This document shows positions 35,739-44,036 of a stretch of 53,999 bases of DNA, piece by piece; position 1 is the stretch's first letter, and every line of letters begins with the position of its first letter. The position numbers and the translations under genes are program-made. The notes below the pieces were generated by a model. That model worked only from the letters and a program-made list of their open reading frames with translations. It had not been told where the DNA came from and ran no database searches. Source of the stretch: an uncultured Bulleidia sp. (lineage in GTDB: Bacteria > Bacillota_I > Bacilli_A > Erysipelotrichales > Erysipelotrichaceae); NCBI GenBank assembly GCA_947087645.1, contig CAMUDN010000010.1, positions 1 to 53,999 on the forward strand. Reading direction: 5' to 3'.

Positions 35739-36364
35739 GGTGTTGTTATTTTATAATTACAAGCATGACCTTGTATAACTTTAACTTTTACATTACTATA
35801 TTTTTCAACTAAAGAACTATCATCAGTTGCCTGATAATCATCTCTCTGAGCTTTTTTATAACAATCTAAAATCAAGTTTGTTTCAAATCCTTGAGGTGTT
35901 TGAATCATCATTAATTCTTTACGTGGATAAGTTTCTTCAACATAATCACCAACCACTTTTTTAATCGTATCTTTTGCTGGGATAGCAAGTACACAAGCCT
36001 TTTCATGAGCTAATTCTTTTTTGACTTTAGCTATTAAATCTAATGTCACGAATGGTCTAGCTCCATCATGAATTAAAACATAGTCACATAACGTCGCTTG
36101 TAAACCAGAATATACACTTTCTTGTCTTGTCTTTCCTCCTCTTGCAACTACTAAATGACCATATTGTGCTGTCAAACGCTTAGTAAAAGGATCTTCCATA
36201 TCCGTTACTAAAACGATTTGCCGGCAGTCTTTATCTTGCAAGAAAACAGATACAGTTGTTTCGACAATCGTTTTGCCTGTCGATAGTTTTGCATAAGCTT
36301 TATTAAAACCAAGTTTCATTCTTTGACCAATTCCCGCAGCTACAATTACCACACTATATTCCAT
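35723..36364 (-). CDS. ispD: 2-C-methyl-D-erythritol 4-phosphate cytidylyltransferase
   Basis: 213 aa from the ATG at 36364 (CGAGGTG ahead; a GTG two codons earlier is less likely). CTP-binding start VVIVAAGIGQRM with a later lysine (GFNKAYAKL), then LIHDGARPFV, AIPAKDTIKKV, IQTPQGFET, ATDDSSLVE and YKITTPDDL. All family motifs are present. Third step of the MEP isoprenoid pathway, so this organism uses MEP at least in part. Confidence 0.93.
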   Translation of the reverse strand: MEYSVVIVAAGIGQRMKLGFNKAYAKLSTGKTIVETTVSVFLQDKDCRQIVLVTDMEDPFTKRLTAQYGHLVVARGGKTRQESVYSGLQATLCDYVLIHDGARPFVTLDLIAKVKKELAHEKACVLAIPAKDTIKKVVGDYVEETYPRKELMMIQTPQGFETNLILDCYKKAQRDDYQATDDSSLVEKYSNVKVKVIQGHACNYKITTPDDLK

Positions 36365-36443
36365 ATACACCTCGTTTTTTCATATTAAAGCACAAAAAAT
36401 AAAAAATACAATGCTAAAATACTAACTATTATTTAGATCATAA

Positions 36444-36941
36444 CTATTTTACAATGTGACCTATAATACCATAAGAAATAGTTGTCATAATCAGTGCTGC
36501 TAAACAAACACCTAAAAAAATAGCTAAAGTTGCACGCCAACGATTCATACCTAACAAACCTGCAATAATTGATCCTGTCCATGCTCCTGTTCCCGGTAAA
36601 GGAATACCAACAAAAATAACTAAGCCCCAAAAGCCAACTGTTTCAATTTCATGACGATGCTTTTCTACTTTATGATGGATAATTGTAACAACTTTATTTA
36701 AATTATGTTCACTTAACCAATTAATTAAATTTTCAATTCCAATAATCAAAAAAGGTATTGGCAACATATTTCCAATAATAGCTAATAAAACAGCTTGTTT
36801 TAATGGAATTTTTAATAACGACGATAAAATTAGTGCACCTCTTAACTCAACAATTGGTAACATACTTACCAAAAAAGTTGAAAAAAGAGGAGAAATAATA
36901 TGACCAAGATGACTTGACCACCACATCACAAATGACTCCAT
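36444..36941 (-). CDS. Small multidrug export protein family membrane protein
   Basis: 165 aa with four or five hydrophobic segments. PIVELRGALILSSLLKIPLKQA near the N-terminus and IPLPGTGAWTGSIIAGLLGMNR near residue 115 are hallmarks of the Sm_multidrug_ex family (PF06695-type). The name is historical; transport of drugs is not established. GGAGGAAG lies before the ATG. Confidence 0.85.
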   Translation of the reverse strand: MESFVMWWSSHLGHIISPLFSTFLVSMLPIVELRGALILSSLLKIPLKQAVLLAIIGNMLPIPFLIIGIENLINWLSEHNLNKVVTIIHHKVEKHRHEIETVGFWGLVIFVGIPLPGTGAWTGSIIAGLLGMNRWRATLAIFLGVCLAALIMTTISYGIIGHIVK

Positions 36942-36996
36942 ATCTTCCTCCGTATCAAAACAATAACAACTAAAATAAAAAAATTCAAGAAATCTG

Positions 36997-37025
36997 TTGA
37001 CATTGATTATATGCGTTGCTATTAT
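36997..37025 (+). promoter_or_regulatory. Strong tRNA promoter
   Basis: TTGACA (36997-37002), exactly 17 bp, TATTAT (37020-37025), about 20 bp ahead of tRNA-Ile. Near-consensus sigma-A promoter fitting stable RNA. Confidence 0.85.
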
Positions 37026-37044
37026 AGATAAGCATTCAATGAAT

Positions 37045-37121
<77 letters not shown>

Positions 37122-37152
37122 TTTTGTTATTCATTGATGTTTCTCATATGAT

Positions 37153-37225
37153 GGGGTTTTAGCTCAGCTGGGAGAGCACCTGCTTTGCAAGCAGGGGGTC
37201 AGGAGTTCGATCCTCCTAAGCTCCA
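37153..37225 (+). tRNA. tRNA-Ala (anticodon TGC)
   Basis: GGGGTTTTAGCTCAGCTGG start, anticodon loop TTTGCAA (TGC), T loop AGTTCGATCC, acceptor with two G-U pairs, discriminator A; CCA not encoded. Together with tRNA-Ile it forms the pair usually found between 16S and 23S rRNA, but no rRNA is near. Confidence 0.95.
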
Positions 37226-37232
37226 CTTTATT

Positions 37233-37259
37233 AAACTATTGCACAAGCAATAGTTTTTT
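37233..37259 (+). terminator. Terminator of the tRNA pair
   Basis: AAACTATTGC (37233-37242), loop ACAA, GCAATAGTTT (37247-37256) and a T run. The 246 bp after it, to 37505, are very AT-rich with no gene seen. Confidence 0.9.
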
Positions 37260-37505
37260 ATTTAATATTAAAAATGATCATTTATTTCCTTATTAATTAT
37301 TTTATTTATTATTTATTGCTTATTTAAGTTTTCTTTTTGATAAAAATATATACTGAACTTATTAAAATATGAAAGATAAAAAGATAAAATAGTTATTTTG
37401 TTTTTTTCAAACTAAACATGCCAATCCTTTTGTAAATATATAATCGTCAAATTTACAAATTTATATACTTTAATTATTTTATTGCCAAAGTAATATTCAA
37501 ATTTA

Positions 37506-38021
37506 TTACTTACAGTGCTTTTTTCTTGTGACTATAATTCCTGCAATCAATGCTATTAAAGCAATTGGAAAAATTCTGATGAAAACCCATTCAAATCCAT
37601 GAACCAATACACCAGCAATAGCTAACTCAGTATTTGTATAATCCCAATTTAAATATGAACTATTTATCATCAACATAACGATAAAAATAAGTATCAATCC
37701 AATACATGATACTATCATGAACCCATGTAACAATTTTCTACTTTCATCTTTCTTCTTTGCTAATTGAAAATTGATAACTTCTAATTTTTGAGCAATTACT
37801 TCTAATTGATCTGCTTTCGATGTTTCAATATTTTCGCCTAATAATGTACTAACAGGAATCTCTAATATTTCTGATAAAGCAATCAACATTTCAGAATCAG
37901 GAACTGATAATCCTCTCTCCCACTTTGATACAGTTTGTCTTACAACATTAAGCTTAATAGCAAGTTCGTCCTGCGAAAGCCCTTTATATTTTCTACTTAT
38001 TTTAATATTTTCACTCAACAT
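37506..38021 (-). CDS. XRE-family regulator with C-terminal membrane segments
   Basis: 171 aa from the ATG at 38021 (GAAAGGAG ahead). N-terminal helix-turn-helix (about 5-60: GLSQDELAIKLNVVRQTVSKWERG), a coiled linker (about 75-95), then two hydrophobic segments (about 100-122 and 140-163). Membrane-anchored XRE regulators of this layout are common in Firmicutes. Targets unknown; stands alone at the left edge of the accessory region. Confidence 0.85.
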   Translation of the reverse strand: MLSENIKISRKYKGLSQDELAIKLNVVRQTVSKWERGLSVPDSEMLIALSEILEIPVSTLLGENIETSKADQLEVIAQKLEVINFQLAKKKDESRKLLHGFMIVSCIGLILIFIVMLMINSSYLNWDYTNTELAIAGVLVHGFEWVFIRIFPIALIALIAGIIVTRKKHCK

Positions 38022-38491
38022 ATCGAAAATCTCCTTTCGTAGTAAATATAACTTTAAATATCCTATTGCCACAAGCAACATGTATTAACATCTACTCAAA
38101 TGTAAATTTACTCACTGCTATTTCCACAAAAACTGAACACCAAAATGATAGCAGGATTTCTATTATTCCTTATTCTCATTTAGATAATATACATTGCTCG
38201 TAAAAATCACTCAATTTCTCCATTTAGAACCTATTTTTCTTACTTTTAATATCAAATAGTATCACTTAAAAGTTTTTATCTCCCATAAATTGTTGAAATA
38301 CCATATTTTCAACGGTTTTATAACAAAATATATTTGTTACTCTATTCCTACTCTTCTTTTCCAAACGTTCGATATATCCCAAACCATTCAAAATACTAAA
38401 TCTTATTTTTTCTAATATCCTTAAATCCATCTAATTATAGGACATTTTCATATTTTCAGTCACATCATAGTCCCAGTACTGGAGATAATTT
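38022..38491. other. Gap with little content
   Basis: 470 bp. The right part of the XRE gene's leader holds a plausible minus-strand promoter; beyond it the only open frame is a 54-codon reading on the minus strand (38266-38430, starts MDLRILEKIRFS). It has no ribosome-binding site and I cannot assign it; it may be debris of an older module of the toxin-immunity region. Confidence 0.5.
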
Positions 38492-38824
38492 TTATAAATT
38501 TTTAACTCTCTTAGTTTCTCTATCGTCAATCTCAAAAGAACCATCATTTACTTCATCAAGTCTTTTCATAAGTTTCCCAAGCAAATCAAGCATTTTGTAT
38601 TTATCTTTTTTCTCTTGCTCTTCATCGAAAAAGCAAGCCTGATCATTATAATCAAAGTGGTAGTAAGATGTAAACAATTCTTGAATTGTTTCATTTATAT
38701 CCCATAATTCTTTATCATTGTCTACTTTTTCAATTCCTGTTAATAATCTTCCTTTCTCTTCATCAAAATATTCAGTCCATATTGGACCTTCTCCAAAATC
38801 TAGCATGAGTTTTAATTTTTTCAT
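38492..38824 (-). CDS. Putative immunity protein (orphan)
   Basis: 110 aa from the ATG at 38824, preceded by GGAGGAAGC. Acidic small protein (MKKLKLMLDFGEGPIW start; DINETIQELF). Its ATG shares one base with the stop codon of a toxin-like gene remnant (TAATG), the close coupling typical of polymorphic toxin and immunity genes. Family not certain. The toxin is broken, so this gene may remain as protection against sibling strains or simply not yet be lost. Confidence 0.6.
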   Translation of the reverse strand: MKKLKLMLDFGEGPIWTEYFDEEKGRLLTGIEKVDNDKELWDINETIQELFTSYYHFDYNDQACFFDEEQEKKDKYKMLDLLGKLMKRLDEVNDGSFEIDDRETKRVKNL

Positions 38825-39015
38825 TATCTTGAGCTTCCTCCTGGATAAACAGTTACTATACAACCATTTGTTCCTACTCCTGTAATTGCAATATATTCTC
38901 CTTTATATAGGTAAACTTTTTCTAATCAATTATTCTTTCTTTTAGAGCTTATTTCTGTTCTGTTTTCAAATATATCTTTTATTGTACTAGGAATATTTTC
39001 TTTATGAACCAATTT
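38824..39015 (-). pseudogene. C-terminal remnant of a polymorphic-toxin-like gene
   Basis: About 63 codons readable on the minus strand with one in-frame TGA (38926-38928) after SSKRKNN. After the TGA the frame gives VYLYKGEYIAITGVGTNG and ends in VYPGGSSR, the look of a small toxin domain's C-terminus. An upstream TGA (39016-39018) and no start codon mark it as broken. The toxin class is not certain. Couples directly to an intact immunity-like gene. Confidence 0.55.
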
Positions 39016-39095
39016 TCATTGTTATGATCATTAGAACAATAATTTATCAATCTGTAATATATAGAATTAGATTACAATAACTTAAATTAAAGATA

Positions 39096-39492
39096 GAATT
39101 TTCAATTTATAAAATTCATGTTATCTTTGAAAATGAAGAAAGTGCAACCTTCTTTGTCTCTGCATGGAGACAATTTCGTAAAAGAGATGCCTATCCAACG
39201 GGTATTACACAAAATATGAAATACTTATTATCAAGTCAACAAGGAACAATTATGTTATCAAACTTGAATTCATTGTTATGTTAAACCAATCTGCCAACGA
39301 TAGAGAAGATTTAGCTAAACTTATAAATATTTCAGAAGAACAGATGTGATACATCACAAATACACCAACAGGATCTGGATTAATCAAGTATGGTAGTTCC
39401 ATTGTCCCTTTTGTAAATAAGATGCAAAAGGATTATTGTATGATTTAAATACAATGAAACCTGGGGATCGTATTACAACAAAGACTCATTGA
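39096..39492 (+). pseudogene. Conjugation ATPase (VirB4/TraE-type) C-terminal remnant, copy 1
   Basis: In pieces, the plus strand encodes the last 130 or so residues of a VirB4/TraE ATPase: ATFFVSAWRQFRKRDAYPTG, then EFIVMLNQSANDRED, YITNTPTGSGLIKYGS and NTMKPGDR. A one-base deletion after IMLSN, a TGA inside EEQM-YITN and a small deletion near KDY disable it. The N-terminal 600 or more residues are missing. Remnant of an integrative conjugative element whose genes ran on the plus strand. Confidence 0.78.
39145..39470 (+). repeat. Direct repeat of about 326 bp, copy 1
   Basis: Matches 43620-43945 base for base without gaps and with only a handful of substitutions (about 10 by eye, clustered at the ends). 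Offset 4475 bp. Both copies carry the same frameshift, stop and small deletion in the VirB4 remnant. Confidence 0.9.
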
Positions 39493-39511
39493 GAAATCTC
39501 AATGAGTCTTT
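39480..39511. terminator. Terminator of toxin cassette A
   Basis: Perfect 14 bp stem: AAAGACTCATTGAG (39480-39493) and its complement (39498-39511). Lies 10 bp beyond the immunity gene stop on the minus strand. Confidence 0.8.
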
Positions 39512-39521
39512 GACTTTATAA

Positions 39522-39893
39522 TTAATCTTTTCCTTCAATTTTAGTAGAATCATCCATGATTACATCTTTGAATTTTCTACCATCTATAATGCAATTTTCT
39601 AAAACATCATCTAAATCTGAATACCAACCAATAAGAATAAAATCATCATCGTTATATTCTGGCATAGCCCAATGGCAAATCATCACATCATAGCGACCAA
39701 TTCTTCCATCTGGTAATACAGGCATTTCAGAATCTTCTCCAGGTTCTCGACACATTCTGTAGTAAACACCTTTATAAGAAAATTCAATACCCATATATCT
39801 TCTTTTACCATCAGAACTTTGCCAAGGCATTTCTACACCCTTATAGTATTCGTCAATAAATTCATCTAAATTGTTGTATTCGTTAATTCTCAT
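39522..39893 (-). CDS. Putative immunity protein, cassette A
   Basis: 123 aa, acidic, soluble, rich in Trp/Tyr (GKRRYMGIEFSYKGVYYRM; DDFILIGWYSDLDD). Its ATG overlaps the toxin-like gene stop by four bases (ATGA), so the two are translated together. Small acidic partners immediately after small toxins are the usual immunity or antitoxin position. Family not recognised with certainty. Confidence 0.6.
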   Translation of the reverse strand: MRINEYNNLDEFIDEYYKGVEMPWQSSDGKRRYMGIEFSYKGVYYRMCREPGEDSEMPVLPDGRIGRYDVMICHWAMPEYNDDDFILIGWYSDLDDVLENCIIDGRKFKDVIMDDSTKIEGKD

Positions 39894-40264
39894 TTTACGT
39901 TAAATCTCCTTCGAATTTTATTTGCCAATTTTAGTTCTTTTTCCGTAATTGGTATTCCAGGACCAGTATGATCTAGATATATATGCTTATGCGGTTGAAC
40001 ACCTTTATGAGGATGAAGAAAATCAATACTTACTCTTTGATTATGATCATCATCGTACCAAGATAGATGTTTTAAAGAACCATTTTGAATTACTGCATAT
40101 ACCCTATTTTTTGTATGAGAATAGTCTGGAGCTTTTACAGATCCTTTATCTCTTACCAAAACTTTTACTCCATCAACTTCACCAATTGAATGATAAGTTT
40201 GCCCATCATCAACAAAAGTAAAGTCTTTGATGTTCACATTGACAAAAGCACCTCTAGACCCCAT
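39890..40264 (-). CDS. Putative small toxin, cassette A
   Basis: 124 aa from the ATG at 40264 (CGGAGGATTTT ahead; a longer frame to 40306 lies inside the upstream gene). Starts GSRGAFVNVN, has YSHTKNRVYAV, LKHLSWYDDDHNQ and a histidine-rich HPHKGVQPHKH stretch, then GIPITEKE. This domain is familiar as a C-terminal unit on phage-head and polymorphic-toxin proteins but here stands alone. No signal peptide. A nuclease role is guessed from the conserved histidines. Overlaps the DUF4417 gene by 11 bases. Confidence 0.55.
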   Translation of the reverse strand: MGSRGAFVNVNIKDFTFVDDGQTYHSIGEVDGVKVLVRDKGSVKAPDYSHTKNRVYAVIQNGSLKHLSWYDDDHNQRVSIDFLHPHKGVQPHKHIYLDHTGPGIPITEKELKLANKIRRRFNVK

Positions 40265-40964
40265 AGATAAAATCCTCCGTGACTTTGAAAACAGGTGATA
40301 ATTCAAACAACTTCATTTGTTGAGTTTTGAATTTAACATTGTCATTAAAACATTCACTATATGTAAAATTAATAAATTTCCCAGTCATTTCAGAAAGCAT
40401 TTTCCCATATACTATTATTAATGATGGATTTAATCTACGCTTCATTTCACAAAATCCTTGCATGAATAAATCTTTATTATTATGACATCCGATAGTCGAT
40501 ATCATAACAACACTATTTTTTTCTATCCCACTAAAACATATATCATATGTATCTGGTAAAGCCCATCCAATTGTTGGAATAGCATTAATCCCATAATGCT
40601 GCCAAATGCATCCTAACCAACGGTTTTGATACACATTAGTTCTTATCTGATTTGGATTCATGTTTTCATAAATACTAAAATCTGGCGTTCCAACCCCCAT
40701 AACAGTTTGAAATAATGGAATATACTTTAAGGGATCATCCCAATATTTTTTTAAAACTTTGTCATATCTAAAAGGAAAAACCAACTTGTTTTTGTTGTAT
40801 CCTTTTTTTAAGTTTTGTAAATTTATTGGGTTAATATTTGAAAAATCTAAAATTGATTCTTCAACTTTATGCATAACTGGCATATCAAATTCATCCAAAG
40901 TGAATTCATCGAATATTGGACGAACCACTTTAAAAATTTCATATTCTGTAAGTCCTTTATTCAT
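40254..40964 (-). CDS. DUF4417-domain protein, cassette A
   Basis: 236 aa from the ATG at 40964 (GGTGAT ahead; a GTG three codons earlier is possible). DUF4417-like features: a central DFSIYENM, IPTIGWALPD, VVMISTIGCHNNKD, and LIIVYGKM near the end. Function of the family is unknown; it is found in mobile elements and phages. The stop lies inside the toxin start region (11-base overlap), as in cassette B. Likely to act with, or regulate, the toxin. Confidence 0.75.
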   Translation of the reverse strand: MNKGLTEYEIFKVVRPIFDEFTLDEFDMPVMHKVEESILDFSNINPINLQNLKKGYNKNKLVFPFRYDKVLKKYWDDPLKYIPLFQTVMGVGTPDFSIYENMNPNQIRTNVYQNRWLGCIWQHYGINAIPTIGWALPDTYDICFSGIEKNSVVMISTIGCHNNKDLFMQGFCEMKRRLNPSLIIVYGKMLSEMTGKFINFTYSECFNDNVKFKTQQMKLFELSPVFKVTEDFIYGV

Positions 40965-41010
40965 GATAATCACCAGTTTGCTCTTGTTTTGATCTAAAAA
41001 TTTTTAACAT
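40957..41010 (-). CDS. Possible 17-aa leader ORF before DUF4417 gene
   Basis: ATG at 41010 with GAAAGGACTC ahead reads MLKIFRSKQEQTGDYHE and stops at 40957-40959, overlapping the DUF4417 start by 8 bases. Could be a translation-coupling leader or the stub of a replaced gene. Between it and the peptidase gene (41043-41184) a frame ending in FRMLYLIEKM looks protein-like but has no start, perhaps another gene tail. Confidence 0.35.
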   Translation of the reverse strand: MLKIFRSKQEQTGDYHE

Positions 41011-41184
41011 ATTTGAGTCCTTTCTACACAAAATTGTGATGTTTACATTTTTTCAATCAAATATAGCATTCTAAACAACTCTATTGACCTATTACGCCCA
41101 AATATGTTATCTTTTAGATGTGTTAAGTCCTTATATAACCATATTTGGATTGATGAAACACATTGCTGAACTACTACCAATAGT

Positions 41185-41757
41185 TTACCAATGTGTTTTT
41201 TCTTTACGCTCATAAGCATCACATCCTTTCTTAAAGTTCTTTTTATAATATTTAGCAAATGACTTAGATACATGATATTTTTCTTCAATTTCTGACTCAC
41301 TCATATCTTTACATTCTTCATATGGAATCATCACTTCACCATCTAAAGCTTTAGCTTGCCATTCAACACTTCTAAAAGCTGGTATTGTGTTATTTTCAAA
41401 TGATCTTTCATAAATTGGTGTATACCCAATCTCAAACAAAAATACATGGCACATCTCATGATTAATAAATCCTAGAAAAGCTCCAACACCATTTTCGTAT
41501 GCCCCCTGGTAGACAGATTCTTTAATTTTAATTGTAAATCCACCAATTTCATTAGGGGAGCATTGGGCCATAACTTTAGGCTCTAAATCTTTATCTTCAA
41601 CAACCTCATAATTGGAGCCTTTAAAAACATCTGGCAACTTTTCAAGTGCCTCTAATACGGGAAAAGGACCAGTAGCTGGAACATCAGATAGTTCACGGTA
41701 ATAAGGTGCTAATGCCCTAATTTCTCTTCTTGTTAAGGGTTTAGTTTTGTAATCCAT
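41185..41757 (-). CDS. ImmA/IrrE-like metallopeptidase, cassette A
   Basis: 190 aa. The zinc motif HEMCH sits in GFINHEMCHVFLF (about residues 107-119) and a downstream VEWQAKALDGEVMIP resembles the third-ligand helix of ImmA/IrrE peptidases (EWQANxFAxELLMP). Begins directly after the XRE gene stop. ImmA-type peptidases cleave their XRE partner to release repression, for example after DNA damage. The two cassettes have very similar copies. Confidence 0.8.
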   Translation of the reverse strand: MDYKTKPLTRREIRALAPYYRELSDVPATGPFPVLEALEKLPDVFKGSNYEVVEDKDLEPKVMAQCSPNEIGGFTIKIKESVYQGAYENGVGAFLGFINHEMCHVFLFEIGYTPIYERSFENNTIPAFRSVEWQAKALDGEVMIPYEECKDMSESEIEEKYHVSKSFAKYYKKNFKKGCDAYERKEKTHW

Positions 41758-42126
41758 TTAATCACTACCTTTCTTATTCTTTAACAAGTTCATAATCTTA
41801 ATTGCAGTTTCATCATCCATACCATCAAATGATCTAGCAAATTGAAGAGCTGCTTTTCTTTGGTTAATTCCAGAATCATTCATGATGATTTTGTATTGAG
41901 TTTTTGATTCTTCTATTGATTCTTCTAATTTCTTTTTTTCTTCAAAATTCAATTCATAATGATTTACAATTTTATCAATCCATTCATCAGGTACATTTTT
42001 TTTACCATTTTCAACAGCTGATAAAAATGGAACTTTAACCTCCAATATCTTTGCAACATCTCCCATTACCTCATGATTTTTTACTCGTAATACACGCATA
42101 AATTCGCCAAAACTTGTATAACTCAT
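41758..42126 (-). CDS. XRE-family regulator, cassette A
   Basis: 122 aa from the ATG at 42126 (GGAGGAATG ahead). Helix-turn-helix at about 5-60 (SFGEFMRVLRVKNHEVMGDV, then FLSAVENGKKNVP); C-terminal part with KTQYKIIMNDSGINQRKAAL and a helical end. First gene of the minus-strand cassette XRE-ImmA-DUF4417-toxin-immunity. Close paralogue of the cassette B regulator, about four in five residues alike by eye. Likely represses its own promoter at the TTAATC-type repeats just upstream. Confidence 0.85.
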   Translation of the reverse strand: MSYTSFGEFMRVLRVKNHEVMGDVAKILEVKVPFLSAVENGKKNVPDEWIDKIVNHYELNFEEKKKLEESIEESKTQYKIIMNDSGINQRKAALQFARSFDGMDDETAIKIMNLLKNKKGSD

Positions 42127-42151
42127 GATGCATTCCTCCTTTAACAAATCT

Positions 42152-42209
42152 ATAGTATCACGTAATAAACCATAATACAAGTAAATTATTTAATCTTATT
42201 TAGATTAAT
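42152..42209 (-). promoter_or_regulatory. Cassette A promoter and operator
   Basis: Minus-strand -35 TTGTAT (42175-42180) and -10 TACTAT (42152-42157), 17 bp apart. Just upstream, TTAATCT (42190-42196) and AGATTAA (42202-42208) form a perfect inverted repeat, and TTAAT recurs at 15 bp spacing (42190, 42205). The same layout and spacing is found before cassette B. Confidence 0.7.
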
Positions 42210-42235
42210 TTATATATCTGGAAGGAGATTCAAAA

Positions 42236-43566
42236 ATGATAGATATTAAAATAAAACAGAAAGTACAGATCATTAAAACAAAGGATTCTAAGACTAATAT
42301 AAAACACTTTATTAAGAAGCAATCCATTCATACACGCAATGCGGATAAAGATACTCGCCAAGAGAGTATTTCATCCAATGCAAATGTACAAGCTATAAAT
42401 TCAATAAGTAAAAAAGTCAAACAAACACTTGTTGAATCGAGTTATCGTACAACGAAGTTTATCAAAGAAAAAAGAAATGAACATAAAATAAAGAAACAAA
42501 ATCCATTACCAAATTGTAATGATATTCATCCTCAAAAAGCATCTTATATCTTAAAAGCTAAACTAACTATAGTGAATAAAGTGAATGCTTCAAAGATGAA
42601 AAAATCTACAGAAGAATTTGTGTCCAAGCCTATTGTTCAAAATACAACACATGCTGTAAAGAAATCATTTCATATTGTTAAGAAGAGTGTATCTACATTG
42701 AATACACTCTTTTCATTTGGAACGATATTGATCTTATTGATCGTGATTACTTTATTTATTGGCACATTTAGTGCATTAGCACAAGATGATGAATCTAATA
42801 GTGAAATTGTATCTTTAAGTGAAGAAGTTATTGCATATGAAGATACGATCCGAAAATATGCAAAAGAATACGATATAGAAGATTATGTATCTTTACTTCA
42901 AGCGATTATGATGCAGGAATCTGGTGGCAAAGGAAGTGATCCAATGCGAAGTAGTGAATCGGGATATAATACAAAATATCATAGAGTTCCTAATGGTATT
43001 ACAGAACCGGAGTATTCCATAGATGTTGGTACACATACCTTTTCAGATTGTGTTAAAAAGGCAAATGTAAAAGATCCACCAAATACAGAACACATCTATC
43101 TAGCTTTGCAAGGATACAACTATTGGTCTGGATATATTGATTGGGCAATTTCTAATTTTTGTGGTTATTCCAAATACAATGCGCAACAATTTTCAGATAT
43201 GAAAAAGCAAGATTATATGGCCAATGCACATGGTTTGCTTGAGGAAGATTATATGAACTTTATGGCTATGATCCAGGCTTTACTGGAAATGGATGGGATT
43301 GTGTAGATTAACTACTAAAAGCATATCCAGATAAATTTGAAAGATCCACTACCTCCAAAGCAGGAGCCGTATTTTCTGGTATTGGTAAAAACCATGTCGG
43401 TATAGCATTAAAAGTAGATGGTAATAACATTACAATTCAAGATGGCAATTATGATGGTATTACCAATACGTTTGAAAATGCAAAAAAGGGCTGGCAAACA
43501 AACACCTATACTCTTGATTACTATAGATCAAGATTGGGAGGTATTGTATTCGCCAACCCAAAGTAA
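42236..43566 (+). pseudogene. CwlT-like conjugation cell-wall hydrolase, broken
   Basis: The intact first part (42236-43306, 356 codons) has a basic N-terminus, one membrane segment (about 163-180, ILILLIVITLFIGTF) and a lysozyme-like domain (about 200-310) with the catalytic-glutamate motif MMQESGGKGSDPM. From about 43210 the frame shifts: the CHAP domain continues in another frame with its YGQCTWFA catalytic Cys (43225-43227), a TGA (43240-43242, expected Trp), then GWDCVD, a TAA (43309-43311), GKNHVGIALKVDG and an end at 43566. A CHAP peptidase is therefore lost, while a muramidase part could still be made. Typical of ICE backbones next to VirB4. Confidence 0.85.
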
Positions 43567-43619
43567 AAGGTGGAGGCGAAATTATCATTTCCACTTGTTT
43601 GTATTTTGATGTTGTTCAA

Positions 43620-43945
43620 CAACCTTATTTGTCTCTGCATTGAGACAATTTCGTAAAAGAGATACCTATCCAACGGGTATTACACAAAATATGAAATACT
43701 TATTATCAAGTCAACAAGGAACAATTATGTTATCAAACTTGAATTCATTGTTATGTTAAACCAATCTGCCAACGATAGAGAAGATTTAGCTAAACTTATA
43801 AATATTTCAGAAGAACAGATGTGATACATCACAAATACACCAACAGGATCTGGATTAATCAAGTATGGTAGTTCCATTGTCCCTTTTGTAAATAAGATGC
43901 AAAAGGATTATTGTATGATTTGAATACTACAAAACCTGGTGATAG
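43620..43945 (+). pseudogene. VirB4/TraE ATPase C-terminal remnant, copy 2 (direct repeat)
   Basis: Second copy of the 326 bp repeat at 39145-39470. Same three disabling changes as copy 1. It starts abruptly about 50 bp after the CwlT-like end and lacks the 50 bp of 5' VirB4 sequence that copy 1 still has. The 540 bp between the CwlT remnant and the immunity gene contain nothing else but this and terminator hairpins. Confidence 0.82.
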
Positions 43946-44036
43946 AAAACTTACCATTTAAAGCTTTGAATATTCTATTTATCAATAAAATTATCATAAT
44001 CCTTGAAAATTAAGTTGAAAATTAGTAAAATGTATT

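Noticed and set aside
37260..38500. CRISPR-like or other repeat array in the AT-rich stretch
   Set aside because: No regularly spaced repeats are present; apparent similarity is only low-complexity A/T runs.
39949..40221. Plus-strand frame antisense to the cassette A toxin
   Set aside because: No ribosome-binding site and a composition expected from reversed codons; the minus-strand gene is supported by coupling on both sides.
41043..41300. Minus-strand frame overlapping the end of the cassette A peptidase gene
   Set aside because: Its first half is a shadow of the peptidase gene in another frame and it has no start site; only the tail beyond 41184 might be a gene remnant, mentioned as such.
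43418..43609. Plus-strand frame over the CHAP remnant
   Set aside because: Wrong frame; the correct frame gives GKNHVGIALKVDG and other CHAP residues.
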